Positions 1-9,847 of a DNA stretch of 64,000 nucleotides are shown here, one piece after another (position 1 is the first letter of the stretch; every line of letters starts with the position of its first letter). Under the pieces are notes generated by a model, which was not told the DNA's origin, ran no database searches, and saw nothing but the letters and a program-made list of their open reading frames with translations. Where the stretch lies: contig NZ_AUHJ01000004.1 in NCBI RefSeq assembly GCF_000423125.1, positions 186,001-250,000 of the forward strand. The letters are read 5' to 3'. The translations under genes and the position numbers were made by a program. Source of the stretch: Haliea salexigens DSM 19537. GTDB lineage: Bacteria > Pseudomonadota > Gammaproteobacteria > Pseudomonadales > Halieaceae.

Positions 1-143
1 TCAGCGTCCTGCTCCGCAAAATGGCGGTCGACAGCATTGAGCACAAGATTTCCAATTAAAAAGAGACTGCACCCAATGGCGAGCGCGACGAACACCATGA
101 CGCGTGCCGCCAGTGACAGGGGTTGACGCTCAGTGCGTGTCAT
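1..143 (-). CDS. Heavy-metal sensor histidine kinase, N-terminal fragment (CopS/CusS-like)
   Basis: Only the first 47 codons lie in the window; the gene runs off the left edge. The translation starts [20 protein letters not shown] and goes straight into a hydrophobic stretch (about residues 14-36), as in the first membrane segment of CusS/CopS-type kinases. The ATG at 143 overlaps the end of the response-regulator gene (stop at 130) by 14 bases, so the two are probably translationally coupled. No catalytic domain is visible here, so the assignment rests on its partner and the copper genes next door. Metal-sensing kinases of this family phosphorylate their partner when periplasmic copper or silver rises. 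Confidence 0.7.
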   Translation of the reverse strand, partial: MTRTERQPLSLAARVMVFVALAIGCSLFLIGNLVLNAVDRHFAEQDA

Positions 144-822
144 CGTCAGTTTCAACATCAAGCGTGTACCCCATACCTCGTACGGTATGAATCAGTTTCG
201 GCTCAAAGTCGTCGTCAATTTTTGCCCGCAGCCGGCGAATTGCCACATCAATCACATTGGTATCCGAATCAAAATTCATGTCCCACACCTGGGAAGCGAT
301 CAGAGAACGCGTTAATACCTCACCCCGGCGACGCACCAACAGTTCCAAAAGGCAAAACTCTTTGTGGCTGAGATTGATTTTCTGGCCGGCACGGGTCACA
401 CGGTGTTTCAGTAGATCAAGGGTCAGGTTGGCCACCTGAAGATACTCTGACAAAGCGGGTGTTGAGCTTCTGCGTAACAGCGTGCGCACCCGAGCCAAAA
501 GCTCGGCAAAGGCAAAGGGCTTCACAAGATAGTCGTCGGCACCCAACTCCAAGCCCCTAACGCGATCATCCACAGAGTCGCGTGCGGTTAAGAACAGTAC
601 CGCTGTCTGCTGACCGGCGTCGCGCAAGGACTGCACAATACGCCAGCCGTCCACATCCGGCAGCATCACATCGAGAATAATCAGATCAAAGGACTCGGTC
701 ATTGCCAAATGGTGCCCGTCCAGCCCGTTACGCGCCAATGCAACCACAAAGCCCGCTTCGGTCAGACCTTGACGAAGATAGTCTCCTGTCTTCACTTCGT
801 CTTCCACAACCAAAAGTCGCAT
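130..822 (-). CDS. copR: Copper-responsive response regulator, OmpR family (CopR/CusR-like)
   Basis: A 230-residue two-domain regulator. The receiver domain (about 1-115) has the acidic pocket VEDE (7-10), phospho-acceptor D51 in [10 protein letters not shown] and K101 in YLVKPF. A winged-helix Trans_Reg_C domain (about 130-222) ends with the typical [10 protein letters not shown] and RGMGYTL motifs. Length and sequence fit the heavy-metal RR group CusR/CopR/PcoR. The gene is divergent from copA, and the 136-base gap contains the palindrome at 891-906. It overlaps the kinase gene by 14 bases. Role by family and context: activates copper-resistance promoters after phosphorylation by the adjacent kinase. 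Silver as an alternative signal cannot be excluded. Confidence 0.9.
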   Translation of the reverse strand: MRLLVVEDEVKTGDYLRQGLTEAGFVVALARNGLDGHHLAMTESFDLIILDVMLPDVDGWRIVQSLRDAGQQTAVLFLTARDSVDDRVRGLELGADDYLVKPFAFAELLARVRTLLRRSSTPALSEYLQVANLTLDLLKHRVTRAGQKINLSHKEFCLLELLVRRRGEVLTRSLIASQVWDMNFDSDTNVIDVAIRRLRAKIDDDFEPKLIHTVRGMGYTLDVETDDDTH

Positions 823-890
823 TGGGTATTTCTCCTGATCCGTTCACCTCAAGTGTAGCCATGCGCGCCCAACGACGAGATTACAGCCTA

Positions 891-906
891 ATTACAAGAT
901 TGTAAT
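891..906. promoter_or_regulatory. Probable CopR operator, upstream of copA
   Basis: The sequence ATTACAAGATTGTAAT has perfect 6-base arms (ATTACA/TGTAAT) around AGAT. It lies in the divergent copR-copA intergenic region, 79 bases before the preferred copA start. The same arms with another 4-base centre recur at 14481-14496 ahead of the DUF411-cus genes. OmpR-type metal regulators bind such inverted repeats; assigning it to this CopR is inference from position and recurrence. Confidence 0.75.
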
Positions 907-984
907 GCGAGTGTCATCTATGAGACAGGGGCCATTGGCTAAGCTGATAGTTGTGTAATGATGTCGATAAAAAGGGGATCCGCG

Positions 985-2748
985 ATGACAACGTCGCTGC
1001 CACAGGGCCGAAGACAGTTTATCAAGTCAGCACTCGGGACAGCGTCCGCCTTGACTCTGGCCAAAATCGCGCCCGCTTGGGCTTATCCAACAGGTAGAAG
1101 CTATGGCGATGTGATCCACGCTGATCAGGCAGTTGATCTAGTAATCCGACGGGAAAACCAGACGATCGCCGGGCTCAGCGGCAGGCCGATCACTATCAAT
1201 GGCAGCATGCCGGGGCCGCTGATCAGGCTCAAAGAAGGGCAACGCGCACGGCTGAACGTGACTAACGGGTTGAATGAGGACACGTCGATCCACTGGCACG
1301 GGATTATTCTTCCCGAGAATATGGATGGTGTGCCCGGCGTCAGCTTCCCCGGCATCAAGCCGGGAGAAACATTCCACTACGAATACGAGGTGCAGCAAAA
1401 CGGAACCTACTGGTACCACAGCCACTCCGGGTTACAGGAGCAGCTAGGCCACTTGGGGCCGCTTGTCATCGACTCAGCGGATGGCGACATTGGGGCAGAT
1501 CGGGAGCACGTCATTATTCTCAGTGACTGGACCTTCGAAGATCCCTACGAGGTGTTTCGCAATCTCACGGTGGCCGAGGGATATTACAATTATCAGCAAC
1601 GCACGCTGGGCGACACGCTCGCCGATATTCGCCGCCAAGGGATTGCAAAAACCTGGGAAGAGCGCGCCATGTGGAACCGCATGCGTATGAGTGCCCGGGA
1701 TATTCTAGATGTCACCGGGTCCACCTATACATACCTGATTAACGGCCGCGACAACGCAACCAACTGGACGGCGCTGTATAAACCCGGGGAACAGGTTCGG
1801 CTGAGAGTCATCAATGGCTCTGCCATGTCATTTTTCGATTTCCGCATTCCAGGCCTGGAGATGACCGTGGTCTCTGCGGATGGCCAGCCGGTCAAACCAG
1901 TGACCGTTGACGAGTTCCGGATCGGCGTAGCGGAAACCTACGACGTTATTGTGACCCCGCAGGGCAATCGGCCTTATACGCTGTTCGCGGAAAGCATGGA
2001 CCGCAGCGGGTACGTACGAGGTACGCTGGCGACGCAGTTGGGGCAGGCAGCGCCCGTGCCAGAACTGCGCCCCGTACCAGAGCGCGGAATGGCAGCGATG
2101 GGAATGTCGCATGCAATGGGTGACATGCAATCATCCGGTAGTGAATCAAGTATGGAAGACCATGCTGCGATGTCACATCGGCCCGGCCCGATGACGTCAG
2201 GTCGGCAGCGCCCCTCGGCACCGGATTTGGGCATTCAGCATGCACCGGGCGGGCATGGACCCGCAGCGGCCATGATAGCCCGCAATCCCGTGAGCCGACT
2301 GAACGAGCCCGGCGTCGGGCTCGAAGATGTGGGCCATCGTGTTCTGGTCTATGGTGATCTTGTGGGCGCTCATCCCTGGCCTGACGAACACGAGCCGGCG
2401 CGGAATATTGAGCTTCACCTGACGGGAAATATGGAAAAATACATGTGGTCGTTCGACGGCGAGAAATACTCTGAAGTCGATGGGCCGGTAGCATTTCGCC
2501 ACGGCGAGCGCCTGCGCCTCATTATGGTGAACGACACCATGATGGATCATCCCATTCACCTGCACGGTATGTGGATGGAGCTGGAGAATGGGCAGTACCC
2601 CCGCCCCAGGAAGCACACGATCAGCCTTAAACCGAGTGAAGTAGTTTCATTGCAGATCAGTGCCGATGCGCTCGGCAGTTGGGCATTTCACTGCCATCTT
2701 CTCTATCACATGAAGGCGGGCATGTTCCGCGTGGTCAACGTCAGCTGA
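985..2748 (+). CDS. copA: Copper-resistance multicopper oxidase CopA
   Basis: A periplasmic oxidase of 587 residues, thought in this family to oxidise or bind Cu(I). I chose the ATG at 985 because AGGGG (973-977) sits 7 bases before it; an in-frame ATG at 958 would add nine residues but has no clear ribosome site. A Tat signal carries RRQFIK at 9-14, ending near APAWA. Three cupredoxin domains supply the copper ligands: HWHG and HSHSG in the N-terminal domain, HPIHLHG and HCHLLYHMKAGM near the C-terminus. A Met/His-rich segment (AAMGMSHAMGDM and on) lies between domains, as in CopA/PcoA. It is followed by copB after 9 bases. Confidence 0.95.
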   Translation: MTTSLPQGRRQFIKSALGTASALTLAKIAPAWAYPTGRSYGDVIHADQAVDLVIRRENQTIAGLSGRPITINGSMPGPLIRLKEGQRARLNVTNGLNEDTSIHWHGIILPENMDGVPGVSFPGIKPGETFHYEYEVQQNGTYWYHSHSGLQEQLGHLGPLVIDSADGDIGADREHVIILSDWTFEDPYEVFRNLTVAEGYYNYQQRTLGDTLADIRRQGIAKTWEERAMWNRMRMSARDILDVTGSTYTYLINGRDNATNWTALYKPGEQVRLRVINGSAMSFFDFRIPGLEMTVVSADGQPVKPVTVDEFRIGVAETYDVIVTPQGNRPYTLFAESMDRSGYVRGTLATQLGQAAPVPELRPVPERGMAAMGMSHAMGDMQSSGSESSMEDHAAMSHRPGPMTSGRQRPSAPDLGIQHAPGGHGPAAAMIARNPVSRLNEPGVGLEDVGHRVLVYGDLVGAHPWPDEHEPARNIELHLTGNMEKYMWSFDGEKYSEVDGPVAFRHGERLRLIMVNDTMMDHPIHLHGMWMELENGQYPRPRKHTISLKPSEVVSLQISADALGSWAFHCHLLYHMKAGMFRVVNVS

Positions 2749-2757
2749 GGAGGCACC

Positions 2758-3507
2758 ATGAGAAAACTGAACACCGTGATATCTCTGATGCTTGCCGGGA
2801 TGAGCGCGCCGCTGCTTGCTGGCCACGCCGAAGAACACTGGCCCGAACCCGTCAAGCCCTATCGTACCGGCCAAGTGCTCTTTGACCGGCTGGAAGTTGC
2901 CCGCACCGACAATGATGACGATTTGATCGTCTGGGACATGCTGGCCTGGTATGGCGGGGATAGAAATCGAGTGTATTTCAAGAGCGAGGGGGAAAACCAG
3001 CGGGACGATGGTGAGCCTTCAGAGCTGGAAAGCGCGGAGGTACTCGCCAGCCGCTTGATTGCGCCGTTCTGGGAACTACAGGGTGGCCTTGGCACCCGCG
3101 GGTCGATGGCCTCGGGTGCGGACAGGGAGAATTACCTGGTGTTCAGCCTGTTTGGACTGGCCCCCTACCGGTTCGAGATGGATAACTCCATCACAATTAA
3201 CGAGGAAGGCGATATCACCGCCAACCTTGAGGCCGAGTACGACCTGCGCCTGTCTCAGGTGTCGTACCTGCAGCCTCGCTTGGAAGTCTCCGCAGCACTC
3301 ACGGATGCTGACGCCTACGATCGCCCCAGCGGTTTCAATGACCTGCGCGTGGGGCTACGTTACCGCCACGAACTCTCAAGGGAGTTTGCGCCTTACCTGG
3401 GTGTTTACTGGAGCCGCGCCCTAGGCAACAAGGCAGACCGAATTCGCGCGCAAGGCGGCGATGAGTCAACTCTAGGTGTCGTGGTCGGCGTTCGTATGTG
3501 GTTCTAG
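2758..3507 (+). CDS. copB: Copper-resistance outer-membrane protein CopB
   Basis: A 249-residue protein with a signal peptide (MRKLNTVISLMLAGMSAPLL) and a C-terminal barrel-like half ending in the outer-membrane signature VVVGVRMWF. The stretches DLIVWDMLAWYGGDRNRVYF and RFEMDNSITIN are typical of CopB/PcoB. The usual Met/His-rich N-terminal repeat region is almost absent, so this is a short version of the family. It starts 9 bases after copA with GAGGAGG just before the ATG, so the two are surely co-transcribed. The role of CopB in copper retention or export at the outer membrane is known only in outline. Confidence 0.92.
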   Translation: MRKLNTVISLMLAGMSAPLLAGHAEEHWPEPVKPYRTGQVLFDRLEVARTDNDDDLIVWDMLAWYGGDRNRVYFKSEGENQRDDGEPSELESAEVLASRLIAPFWELQGGLGTRGSMASGADRENYLVFSLFGLAPYRFEMDNSITINEEGDITANLEAEYDLRLSQVSYLQPRLEVSAALTDADAYDRPSGFNDLRVGLRYRHELSREFAPYLGVYWSRALGNKADRIRAQGGDESTLGVVVGVRMWF

Positions 3508-3542
3508 GTCGCTCACTGTGCACAACAACAACCGGAGGATAT

Positions 3543-4895
3543 ATGGCCAAGGAAGACGATAGAACAACGCAGTACCGAGAAGGTAGCCTCACCCTAGCAG
3601 GAACGGTGATGCTGGGGACTGGCGTGATGATCGGTGCGGGCATTTTCGCACTAACTGGGCAGATGGCTCAGATGACCGGCGTCCTCTTCCCGCTGGCGTT
3701 TCTGGGTGCTGCTGTAGTCGTGTCCTTCAGCGCCTACTCGTACATCAAAATATCCAATGCCTACCCGTCGGCAGGCGGCATTGGCATATACCTGCACAAA
3801 GCCTACGGTGACCGGTTGCCAACGGCCTTCAATGCACTGCTCATGTATTTTTCGATGGTGATTGCACAGAGCTTTCTTGCGCGGACGTTTGGCGCGTACA
3901 CCATGCAGCTGTTCGGTGGCGATGAGAGCGGCCTGATGGTGCCCATTCTCGGCGTCGCACTCATTCTTGTAGCTTTCGTCATCAACCTGTCCGGCAACCG
4001 CCTGGTCCAGGGCGTGGCGTCCGTCATAGGTGTGATAAAAATTGTCGGTATTCTCGCCATCGGGCTGACGGGGGTCTGGATTGCAGATAGTCTGTCGGTT
4101 GATTTCTCAAGCCCTGGGGAAGCCGGCACCGTCGGCAATTTTTTGGGCGCGACCGCACTGGGAATTTTGGCGTTCAAGGGCTTCACGACCATTACCAACA
4201 GCGGCTCGGAAGTGGAAAACCCGAAACGGAACGTGGGCCGCGCCATTGTGATTTCCATTGCGGCGTGCGTGGTGATCTACACCTTGGTTGGCTTTGCCGT
4301 TGCGAGTAATCTTTCCCTCGCCGACATTATTGAGACGCAGGACTACTCTCTCGCGGCGGCCGCACGGCCGGCGTTGGGCGACTACGGTGTGTGGTTCACG
4401 GTAGCCATTGCCATGATGGCTACAGCAGGCGGCATTCTGGCCAGTATCTTCGCGGTGTCCAGAATGCTGGCGATGCTGACGGAAATGAACCTGGTGCCGC
4501 ACAGCCACTTCGGTATGTCGGGCAGTATTCAAAAGCACACACTGGTCTACACCGTGGTGCTGGGGCTCATGCTGACCGCGTTCTTTGATCTTTCCCGGAT
4601 CGCTGCGCTGGGCATCATCTTTTATCTGATCATGGACATCGCCATCCATTGGGGCGTCATCCGTTACTTGCGCGAGGACATCAAGGCCAATCTCTGGGTG
4701 CCCGCCACGGCCATTGCGCTCGACCTGTTGGTGCTGGGTGGCTTCCTGTGGGTCAAGATCAATACCGACCCCTTTGTGATCGGTGTAGCCGTTGTCACCA
4801 TGATCATCATTGCGGTGGCCGAAACACTATTCCTGAAAAAGTCTGCGGAGTCAGCGCAATCTGACGAAGGGGAATCGCACGCACACGACCACTGA
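3543..4895 (+). CDS. APC-family permease
   Basis: A 450-residue inner-membrane protein with about 12 hydrophobic segments. The N-terminal motif [15 protein letters not shown] is the unwound TM1 helix of amino acid-polyamine-organocation transporters, and [21 protein letters not shown] matches the conserved TM6 region and following loop. The start at 3543 has GGAGGA 3 bases upstream; an upstream start at 3498 overlaps copB and is unlikely. The C-terminus is acidic and His-rich ([11 protein letters not shown]), a possible metal-binding tail. It lies between copB and the copper ATPase and is probably in the same operon. The substrate cannot be read from sequence. Confidence 0.85.
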   Translation: MAKEDDRTTQYREGSLTLAGTVMLGTGVMIGAGIFALTGQMAQMTGVLFPLAFLGAAVVVSFSAYSYIKISNAYPSAGGIGIYLHKAYGDRLPTAFNALLMYFSMVIAQSFLARTFGAYTMQLFGGDESGLMVPILGVALILVAFVINLSGNRLVQGVASVIGVIKIVGILAIGLTGVWIADSLSVDFSSPGEAGTVGNFLGATALGILAFKGFTTITNSGSEVENPKRNVGRAIVISIAACVVIYTLVGFAVASNLSLADIIETQDYSLAAAARPALGDYGVWFTVAIAMMATAGGILASIFAVSRMLAMLTEMNLVPHSHFGMSGSIQKHTLVYTVVLGLMLTAFFDLSRIAALGIIFYLIMDIAIHWGVIRYLREDIKANLWVPATAIALDLLVLGGFLWVKINTDPFVIGVAVVTMIIIAVAETLFLKKSAESAQSDEGESHAHDH

Positions 4896-4941
4896 TGTTT
4901 CATCACGTTATTCCGGTGGCAAAAAACGACGGGAGATCAGC

Positions 4942-7314
4942 ATGACTGAGCAGACAAACGCCCCTACCCACACTCCTCATGTAGGCTCGGCTCAGGGAGG
5001 CTCGGCTCAGGAAGGTCAATCGGCGAACGACCCGGTGTGCGGCATGTCAGTGGACCCGCACACGGCCGAGCATCGCAGCCGGCATCGCGGCAAAACCTGG
5101 TACTTCTGCTCCACGCGCTGCCAATCCCGGTTCGAAGAGGAACCGGAAAAATACTTGAGTGATGCCCCAAGGCAGAAGGAGGCCGCCGCCCCGGGCGCCA
5201 TATACACCTGCCCTATGCACCCGGAGGTTCGCCAGCAGGGTCCCGGCGATTGCCCTATCTGCGGCATGGGCCTGGAGCCCGAGCAGGTCAGCCTTGACGA
5301 TGCGCCCTCAGCAGAACTCAAGGACATGACCCTACGCTTCTGGATCGGGTTCGTACTCACACTCCCGGTGCTCGTGCTGGAAATGGGCGGACACCTGACC
5401 GGCCTCAGCCACATTGTGCCTGTGCAGGTGTCCAGCTGGATTCAACTGGTACTCGCTACACCCGTGGTGCTGTGGTGCGGCTGGCACTTTTTTGTCAGAG
5501 GCTGGAAATCCCTGGTCAGCCGGAACCTGAACATGTTCACGCTAATCGCCATCGGCACCGGCGTGGCCCTGATCTACAGCTTGGTCGCAACTCTGGCTCC
5601 CCAGGTATTTCCGAGCGCTTTCCGGCTCGACGACGGCGCTGTGCCGGTATATTTCGAAGCGGCGGCCGTCATCGTCGTGCTCGTGCTACTCGGGCAAGTG
5701 CTGGAATTACGGGCCCGGGAGAAAACCTCGGGCGCAATTAAGGCGCTGCTGGACCTGGCGCCCAAGACGGCCAGACGCTTGAGTGATGACGGCGACGAAT
5801 CCGATGTGCCGCTGGATCAGGTCAAGGTCGGGGAGCGTTTGCGCGTGCGGCCCGGCGACAAGGTGCCTCTGGACGGTGAGGTGCTGGAAGGCGGTTCCAA
5901 TGTGGATGAATCCATGGTGACCGGAGAGCCACTCCCGGTGGTCAAAAAGCAGGGCGACCCTGTGATTGGTGGCAGCATCAATCAACAGGGCAGCTTTGTG
6001 ATGCGCGCCGACAAGGTGGGTCGAGACACCATGCTGTCGCAAATTGTGCAGATGGTCGCCAGCGCACAACGCAGCCGTGCACCGATTCAGGGCCTGGCGG
6101 ACAAGGTGGCCAGTTGGTTTGTGCCCGCGGTCATCGTCATCGCTATGCTGGCCTTTATTGTCTGGTCCCTTGTTGGCCCCACCCCGCCGATGGCTTTCGG
6201 CTTGATCGCGGCGGTCAGCGTGTTGATCATCGCCTGCCCTTGCGCGCTGGGCCTCGCCACCCCTATGTCGATCATGGTGGGTGTCGGCCGCGGCGCTCAA
6301 AACGGTGTGCTGATTCGCAATGCGCAAGCGTTGGAGCGGATGGAGAAAGTCGACACCGTCGTCGTGGACAAGACAGGCACCCTGACAGAAGGCAAACCCC
6401 AGGTTACCCGGCTGGTTCCAGCGGAGGGGTTCAGCGAGCAAGAACTGATGCGGTTTGTGGGCGGTCTGGAAAAGGGCAGCGAGCACCCGCTGGCCCACGC
6501 CATTCTCGAAAAAGCCAAGGCTATGGCGTTGGCGCTGCCGGATGCCGAAGGCTTCGACTCCCCCAACGGTAAAGGCGTAACCGGAAAAATAGACGGGCGC
6601 ACGGTACTGGTCGGCAATCGGCTGTTGATGGCGTCAGCCGGTATCGATACCGCTGACTTCGATGCGCAAGCTGACGAGCTGCGCGAAGACGGTGCCACAG
6701 TCATTTTTGCCGCCGTTGACGGCAAAATTTGCGGTTTGCTGGCGATCGCGGACCCCGTCAAGTTGACCACTCAAGCCGCGATTTCTGCCTTGCAGAAAGA
6801 AGGCATTCGCGTGGTTATGCTGACCGGCGACAACCGTATCTCAGCCGAGGCCCTCGCCCGAAAACTGGGTATTGATGAGGTGCACGCGGAGGTACTGCCA
6901 GAGGACAAGGGCAGGATTGTGGAGGCTCTGCAGGAAGAAGGCCGGATTGTGGCGATGGCCGGTGACGGCGTAAACGATGCCCCGGCATTGGCCACGGCGG
7001 ATGTGGGCATTGCCATGGGCACCGGTACCGATGTGGCCATTGAGAGTGCCGGTATTACGCTGCTGCGAGGTGACCTGATGGGCATCGTTGAGGCTCGACG
7101 ATTGTCTCTCGCGACAATGCGCAACATACGCCAGAATCTTTTCTTCGCCTTTGTTTACAACTCAGCAGGCATTCCGATTGCCGCAGGCCTGTTCTACCCT
7201 GTCTCTGGTATCCTGCTATCGCCCATCTTTGCGGCAGCGGCGATGTCGCTGTCTTCCGTCAGCGTCATCGCGAATGCGCTGCGGCTGCGGTTCGTCAATA
7301 TTTCGGGGGAGTAA
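4942..7314 (+). CDS. Copper-exporting P1B-type ATPase with YHS and heavy-metal-binding N-terminus
   Basis: A 790-residue ATP-driven copper exporter of the inner membrane. Instead of the usual HMA domains, the N-terminus has a YHS domain (about 30-72: DPVCGM, CSTRC) and a short heavy-metal-binding domain (about 88-116: [17 protein letters not shown]). Then come the membrane helices, the actuator TGEP, the metal motif CPC (432-434), phosphorylated D476 in DKTGTLT, the SEHP motif (513-516), GDGVNDAP and two final helices. This is the CopA2/CtpA-like arrangement of YHS-HMBD ATPases. It lies in the cop operon 46 bases after the permease. Cu(I) is the likely substrate by motif; Ag(I) may also be carried. 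Confidence 0.94.
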   Translation: MTEQTNAPTHTPHVGSAQGGSAQEGQSANDPVCGMSVDPHTAEHRSRHRGKTWYFCSTRCQSRFEEEPEKYLSDAPRQKEAAAPGAIYTCPMHPEVRQQGPGDCPICGMGLEPEQVSLDDAPSAELKDMTLRFWIGFVLTLPVLVLEMGGHLTGLSHIVPVQVSSWIQLVLATPVVLWCGWHFFVRGWKSLVSRNLNMFTLIAIGTGVALIYSLVATLAPQVFPSAFRLDDGAVPVYFEAAAVIVVLVLLGQVLELRAREKTSGAIKALLDLAPKTARRLSDDGDESDVPLDQVKVGERLRVRPGDKVPLDGEVLEGGSNVDESMVTGEPLPVVKKQGDPVIGGSINQQGSFVMRADKVGRDTMLSQIVQMVASAQRSRAPIQGLADKVASWFVPAVIVIAMLAFIVWSLVGPTPPMAFGLIAAVSVLIIACPCALGLATPMSIMVGVGRGAQNGVLIRNAQALERMEKVDTVVVDKTGTLTEGKPQVTRLVPAEGFSEQELMRFVGGLEKGSEHPLAHAILEKAKAMALALPDAEGFDSPNGKGVTGKIDGRTVLVGNRLLMASAGIDTADFDAQADELREDGATVIFAAVDGKICGLLAIADPVKLTTQAAISALQKEGIRVVMLTGDNRISAEALARKLGIDEVHAEVLPEDKGRIVEALQEEGRIVAMAGDGVNDAPALATADVGIAMGTGTDVAIESAGITLLRGDLMGIVEARRLSLATMRNIRQNLFFAFVYNSAGIPIAAGLFYPVSGILLSPIFAAAAMSLSSVSVIANALRLRFVNISGE

Positions 7315-7457
7315 TACAAGCGCCGGGTACCTTGGGCACCCGAGTATTATTAGCTCGCCACTCAAGCTGCACCACTACACCGAAGCCGGCGGGAGATACA
7401 CCGATTGACCCATTAGTGCAGACGCTCATTTTTTAAGCTGTGGAGGCATCACCGAGC

Positions 7458-7916
7458 ATGAAAATCGAAACATTTTTTGACCTGATTGAATGGAGCCGCA
7501 CACTGCATGAGACGCTGGCCAACTGCCTGTCTCATTGTGCAGCCTTGCACGATGATGAGCAGGCTGCTCTGTTGCTGGACTACCTCGCGTCCCACGAAAT
7601 CGACATGATGAACATGGTTGCGGGTTTTGAGCGACAGGCCGACCCCAAGGCTGCGCGCACCTATGTTTATGACTACGTGGGGCACGACCCTATAGCCGCC
7701 CATTTAGTCTGTGATGATCACTACGCCAAACTGAATGCGGAGGCCATTAGCGCGGAAGTCTTCGCTTTTCATGAGGAAATCATCAGCCTTTACCGGTCGC
7801 TCATTGGCAAAGCAGAAATTCCTGAGGCCTTAGAGCTCGTGCAATGGCTACTGGATATGGAAGAACATGAAACCAAGCGCCTGGTACGTCAAGTAGAGCG
7901 AATGAAAGATCTGTAA
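7458..7916 (+). CDS. Ferritin-like/rubrerythrin-like small helical protein
   Basis: 152 residues, almost all predicted helix, no signal peptide, acidic, with carboxylate/His motifs spaced as in diiron four-helix bundles (HDDEQ, SHEID, FHEEI, MEEHETKR). I do not recognise a named family with certainty; the pattern suggests a ferritin-like or hemerythrin-like metal-binding fold. The ATG at 7458 has GGAGG at 7442-7446; a GTG at 7440 lies before the ribosome site and is less likely. It follows the copper ATPase by 143 bases on the same strand, and may be the last gene of the cop operon. Function is unknown; binding of iron or copper is a guess. Confidence 0.6.
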   Translation: MKIETFFDLIEWSRTLHETLANCLSHCAALHDDEQAALLLDYLASHEIDMMNMVAGFERQADPKAARTYVYDYVGHDPIAAHLVCDDHYAKLNAEAISAEVFAFHEEIISLYRSLIGKAEIPEALELVQWLLDMEEHETKRLVRQVERMKDL

Positions 7917-8005
7917 GCAAGGAAGTACTTCATCCCACCATACACCGCGCCCTTCCGCAAAGGTGCCACCCAACGATTTTCCGAATTGAAGGCCACCAAG
8001 AACAC

Positions 8006-9271
8006 TCAGCCCATGAGGAGCACCGGAGCGAACCCACCGCCAGGCGTACGAAAATTGGTGGTTTGCCCGCGATAGAGCCTTGCTGCAGCCAACAGCGGCG
8101 CTCCGCGATAGGTATACAGGCGCACGTCCACCTTGAGCATTTCACGCTCCCCATCAACCAGCACCAGGCGTTCGGAGGGCGGCACATAGGCTTGAGCAAC
8201 GTACTCGCTATCGAGAATTCGGGCGAATGTACTTTTGGTGAGTTTACTGCCCCGATAGGCCCCTTTGCTGCCATGGCCCGCCACCGGTTTGAAGAACCAC
8301 TGTCGTCGCTGCAGCCAAAGCTCCTCTGCGTTGCCGGCAGTGACCAGCACAGTGCGCGGAATGCCACGATGCAGCACATCGGCGTGTTCGGAGGATAAGC
8401 CCCAATCGAGAAGCGCAGCGTGATCCGCAAGAGTCGCCAAGTTGCGTTTGTCCGCGAAGAGCGCGTGTGTGTAGGGGTTTGGCGTTATTACCGCGCCGCC
8501 GTCGTTCCAGGCAGCGCGCAGGGCCGCGTGTTCAGGGGCTTCGAGCCCGAAATCCACCAACCGGTTATACACCAGGTCAATGCGTTTATTCCCCGCACAC
8601 AACACCCCTGACGCGTACGTCAATTCAGCGGGTGACAGTATAACGGCGTCAATACCGTGCGCTTCCAGCAGCTGCTGTGCCAGCCGGAACTCAGGGTAAA
8701 GATACTGTTCTTCAGGCTCGTCATCGACGATCGCTATCCGCTCGGGCCTCCCGCCACCTCGCTGGGCAGACCACTCACCGATAAACTGGGCGATCACGGC
8801 GGCATCGAAGTTTTCGGCCCACGGCGGGCGTGGGTAACCATCGCAACAATTCAATTGAGCTCTTGCCAGAGCGGCGTTAAGGAACCCACCACCCGCGTTG
8901 GTGTTTACCTCAATAAGGCGCGGACCCTCCTCCCCAAGATGAAAGTCGTAGCCCATAAAAACACCTGACTGCCCAGGATTTTGCTGTGCGCTGGGTCGCG
9001 CCCAGGACAACACTTGGCGCCGATAGTCGGGAAGTTCAGCAGCCGCTTCAATGGCGCGAACAATCGAGAGCATGTCATCCAACTCCTGGCCGGGAACAAA
9101 CACGGCGACCTCGGAGAAGAATTGTTTCCAGGCGGGAGCAGAGAGAGCCCCGCCACTATCTTCACCCAGCTGACTGGCGAGATGGCTGATGATTGCAGGT
9201 CGATCGAGCGTGATGCAGGCACAGTGCTGATTGAGCCTCTGCGCCTGAGTGAGCTGTGATGAGTTATCCAT
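8006..9271 (-). CDS. ATP-grasp family protein, cytosolic (glutathionylspermidine-synthase-like)
   Basis: A soluble protein of 421 residues from ATG 9271 (a GTG at 9283 would add four). Features fitting an ATP-grasp ligase are GYDFHLGEEGPRLIEVNTNAGG, FFKPVAGHGSKGAYRG (phosphate-binding loop), EYVAQAYVPP and the late basic/acidic pair LKVDVRLYTYRG. ATP-grasp enzymes join a carboxylate to an amine or thiol using ATP. The substrate is not visible. It is transcribed against the cop operon and has no obvious partner. The long, AT-richer gap upstream suggests its own promoter. I would not name it more closely. Confidence 0.65.
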   Translation of the reverse strand: MDNSSQLTQAQRLNQHCACITLDRPAIISHLASQLGEDSGGALSAPAWKQFFSEVAVFVPGQELDDMLSIVRAIEAAAELPDYRRQVLSWARPSAQQNPGQSGVFMGYDFHLGEEGPRLIEVNTNAGGGFLNAALARAQLNCCDGYPRPPWAENFDAAVIAQFIGEWSAQRGGGRPERIAIVDDEPEEQYLYPEFRLAQQLLEAHGIDAVILSPAELTYASGVLCAGNKRIDLVYNRLVDFGLEAPEHAALRAAWNDGGAVITPNPYTHALFADKRNLATLADHAALLDWGLSSEHADVLHRGIPRTVLVTAGNAEELWLQRRQWFFKPVAGHGSKGAYRGSKLTKSTFARILDSEYVAQAYVPPSERLVLVDGEREMLKVDVRLYTYRGAPLLAAARLYRGQTTNFRTPGGGFAPVLLMG

Positions 9272-9428
9272 GTTTAGCGACACAACTGCGTCTGCTAACG
9301 ACCAACGTTGGACCGGTTGGCTGAACTCTTGTCTTAAAGAGCCGCTTGAGATTCATTCCGTCTACTCCATTTCGCGCTACAGCGGGAACACCACCACCGC
9401 CAACCTATCAGTCAGCACAACGTGTATC

Positions 9429-9710
9429 CTAGTGATCAGTTTTAGCAAACCAACGATACAAAGGAACAAACACGACAGCGAAATACCAGCCATACAAATA
9501 TACTTCGACCAAGCCAATAAAAAAGCCCGGCCAGGTAAGCCACTCAAAACCCGGCAGCAGCGGCGCCCATGCTTCATGCATGTGGAACTGACCCGGCATA
9601 AGAAGACCAAAGGCTACGCAAAGTAGGTAGCTTACTACCAGCAATAACGCGACGCTGTGACCTACCGGGGCTATGCGTAACTGACTATCCTGTCCGTTCG
9701 ATTGTTTCAT
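9429..9710 (-). CDS. Small two-TM membrane protein (DUF5676-like)
   Basis: 93 residues with hydrophobic helices at about 17-40 and 58-88 joined by GQFHMHEAWAPLLPGFEWLT. The pattern WAPLLPGF followed by GLVEVYLYGWYFAV resembles the DUF5676 family of small membrane proteins often found near metal-resistance genes; this is recognition from memory. It is on the minus strand, 137 bases downstream of nothing obvious, and starts a run of small membrane proteins. Function unknown. Confidence 0.65.
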   Translation of the reverse strand: MKQSNGQDSQLRIAPVGHSVALLLVVSYLLCVAFGLLMPGQFHMHEAWAPLLPGFEWLTWPGFFIGLVEVYLYGWYFAVVFVPLYRWFAKTDH

Positions 9711-9847
9711 TTCTCATCCTACTCCTTGCCGACAATAAGAATCGACGATTTGACGTGAATTCATTCTGTGTTGGCGGGACCGTCTGGTCGATGGGCTGGA
9801 CTAGCACAAGTTTCCGCCATTCTTAACGCCAGTCACCCAAAGTTGGC

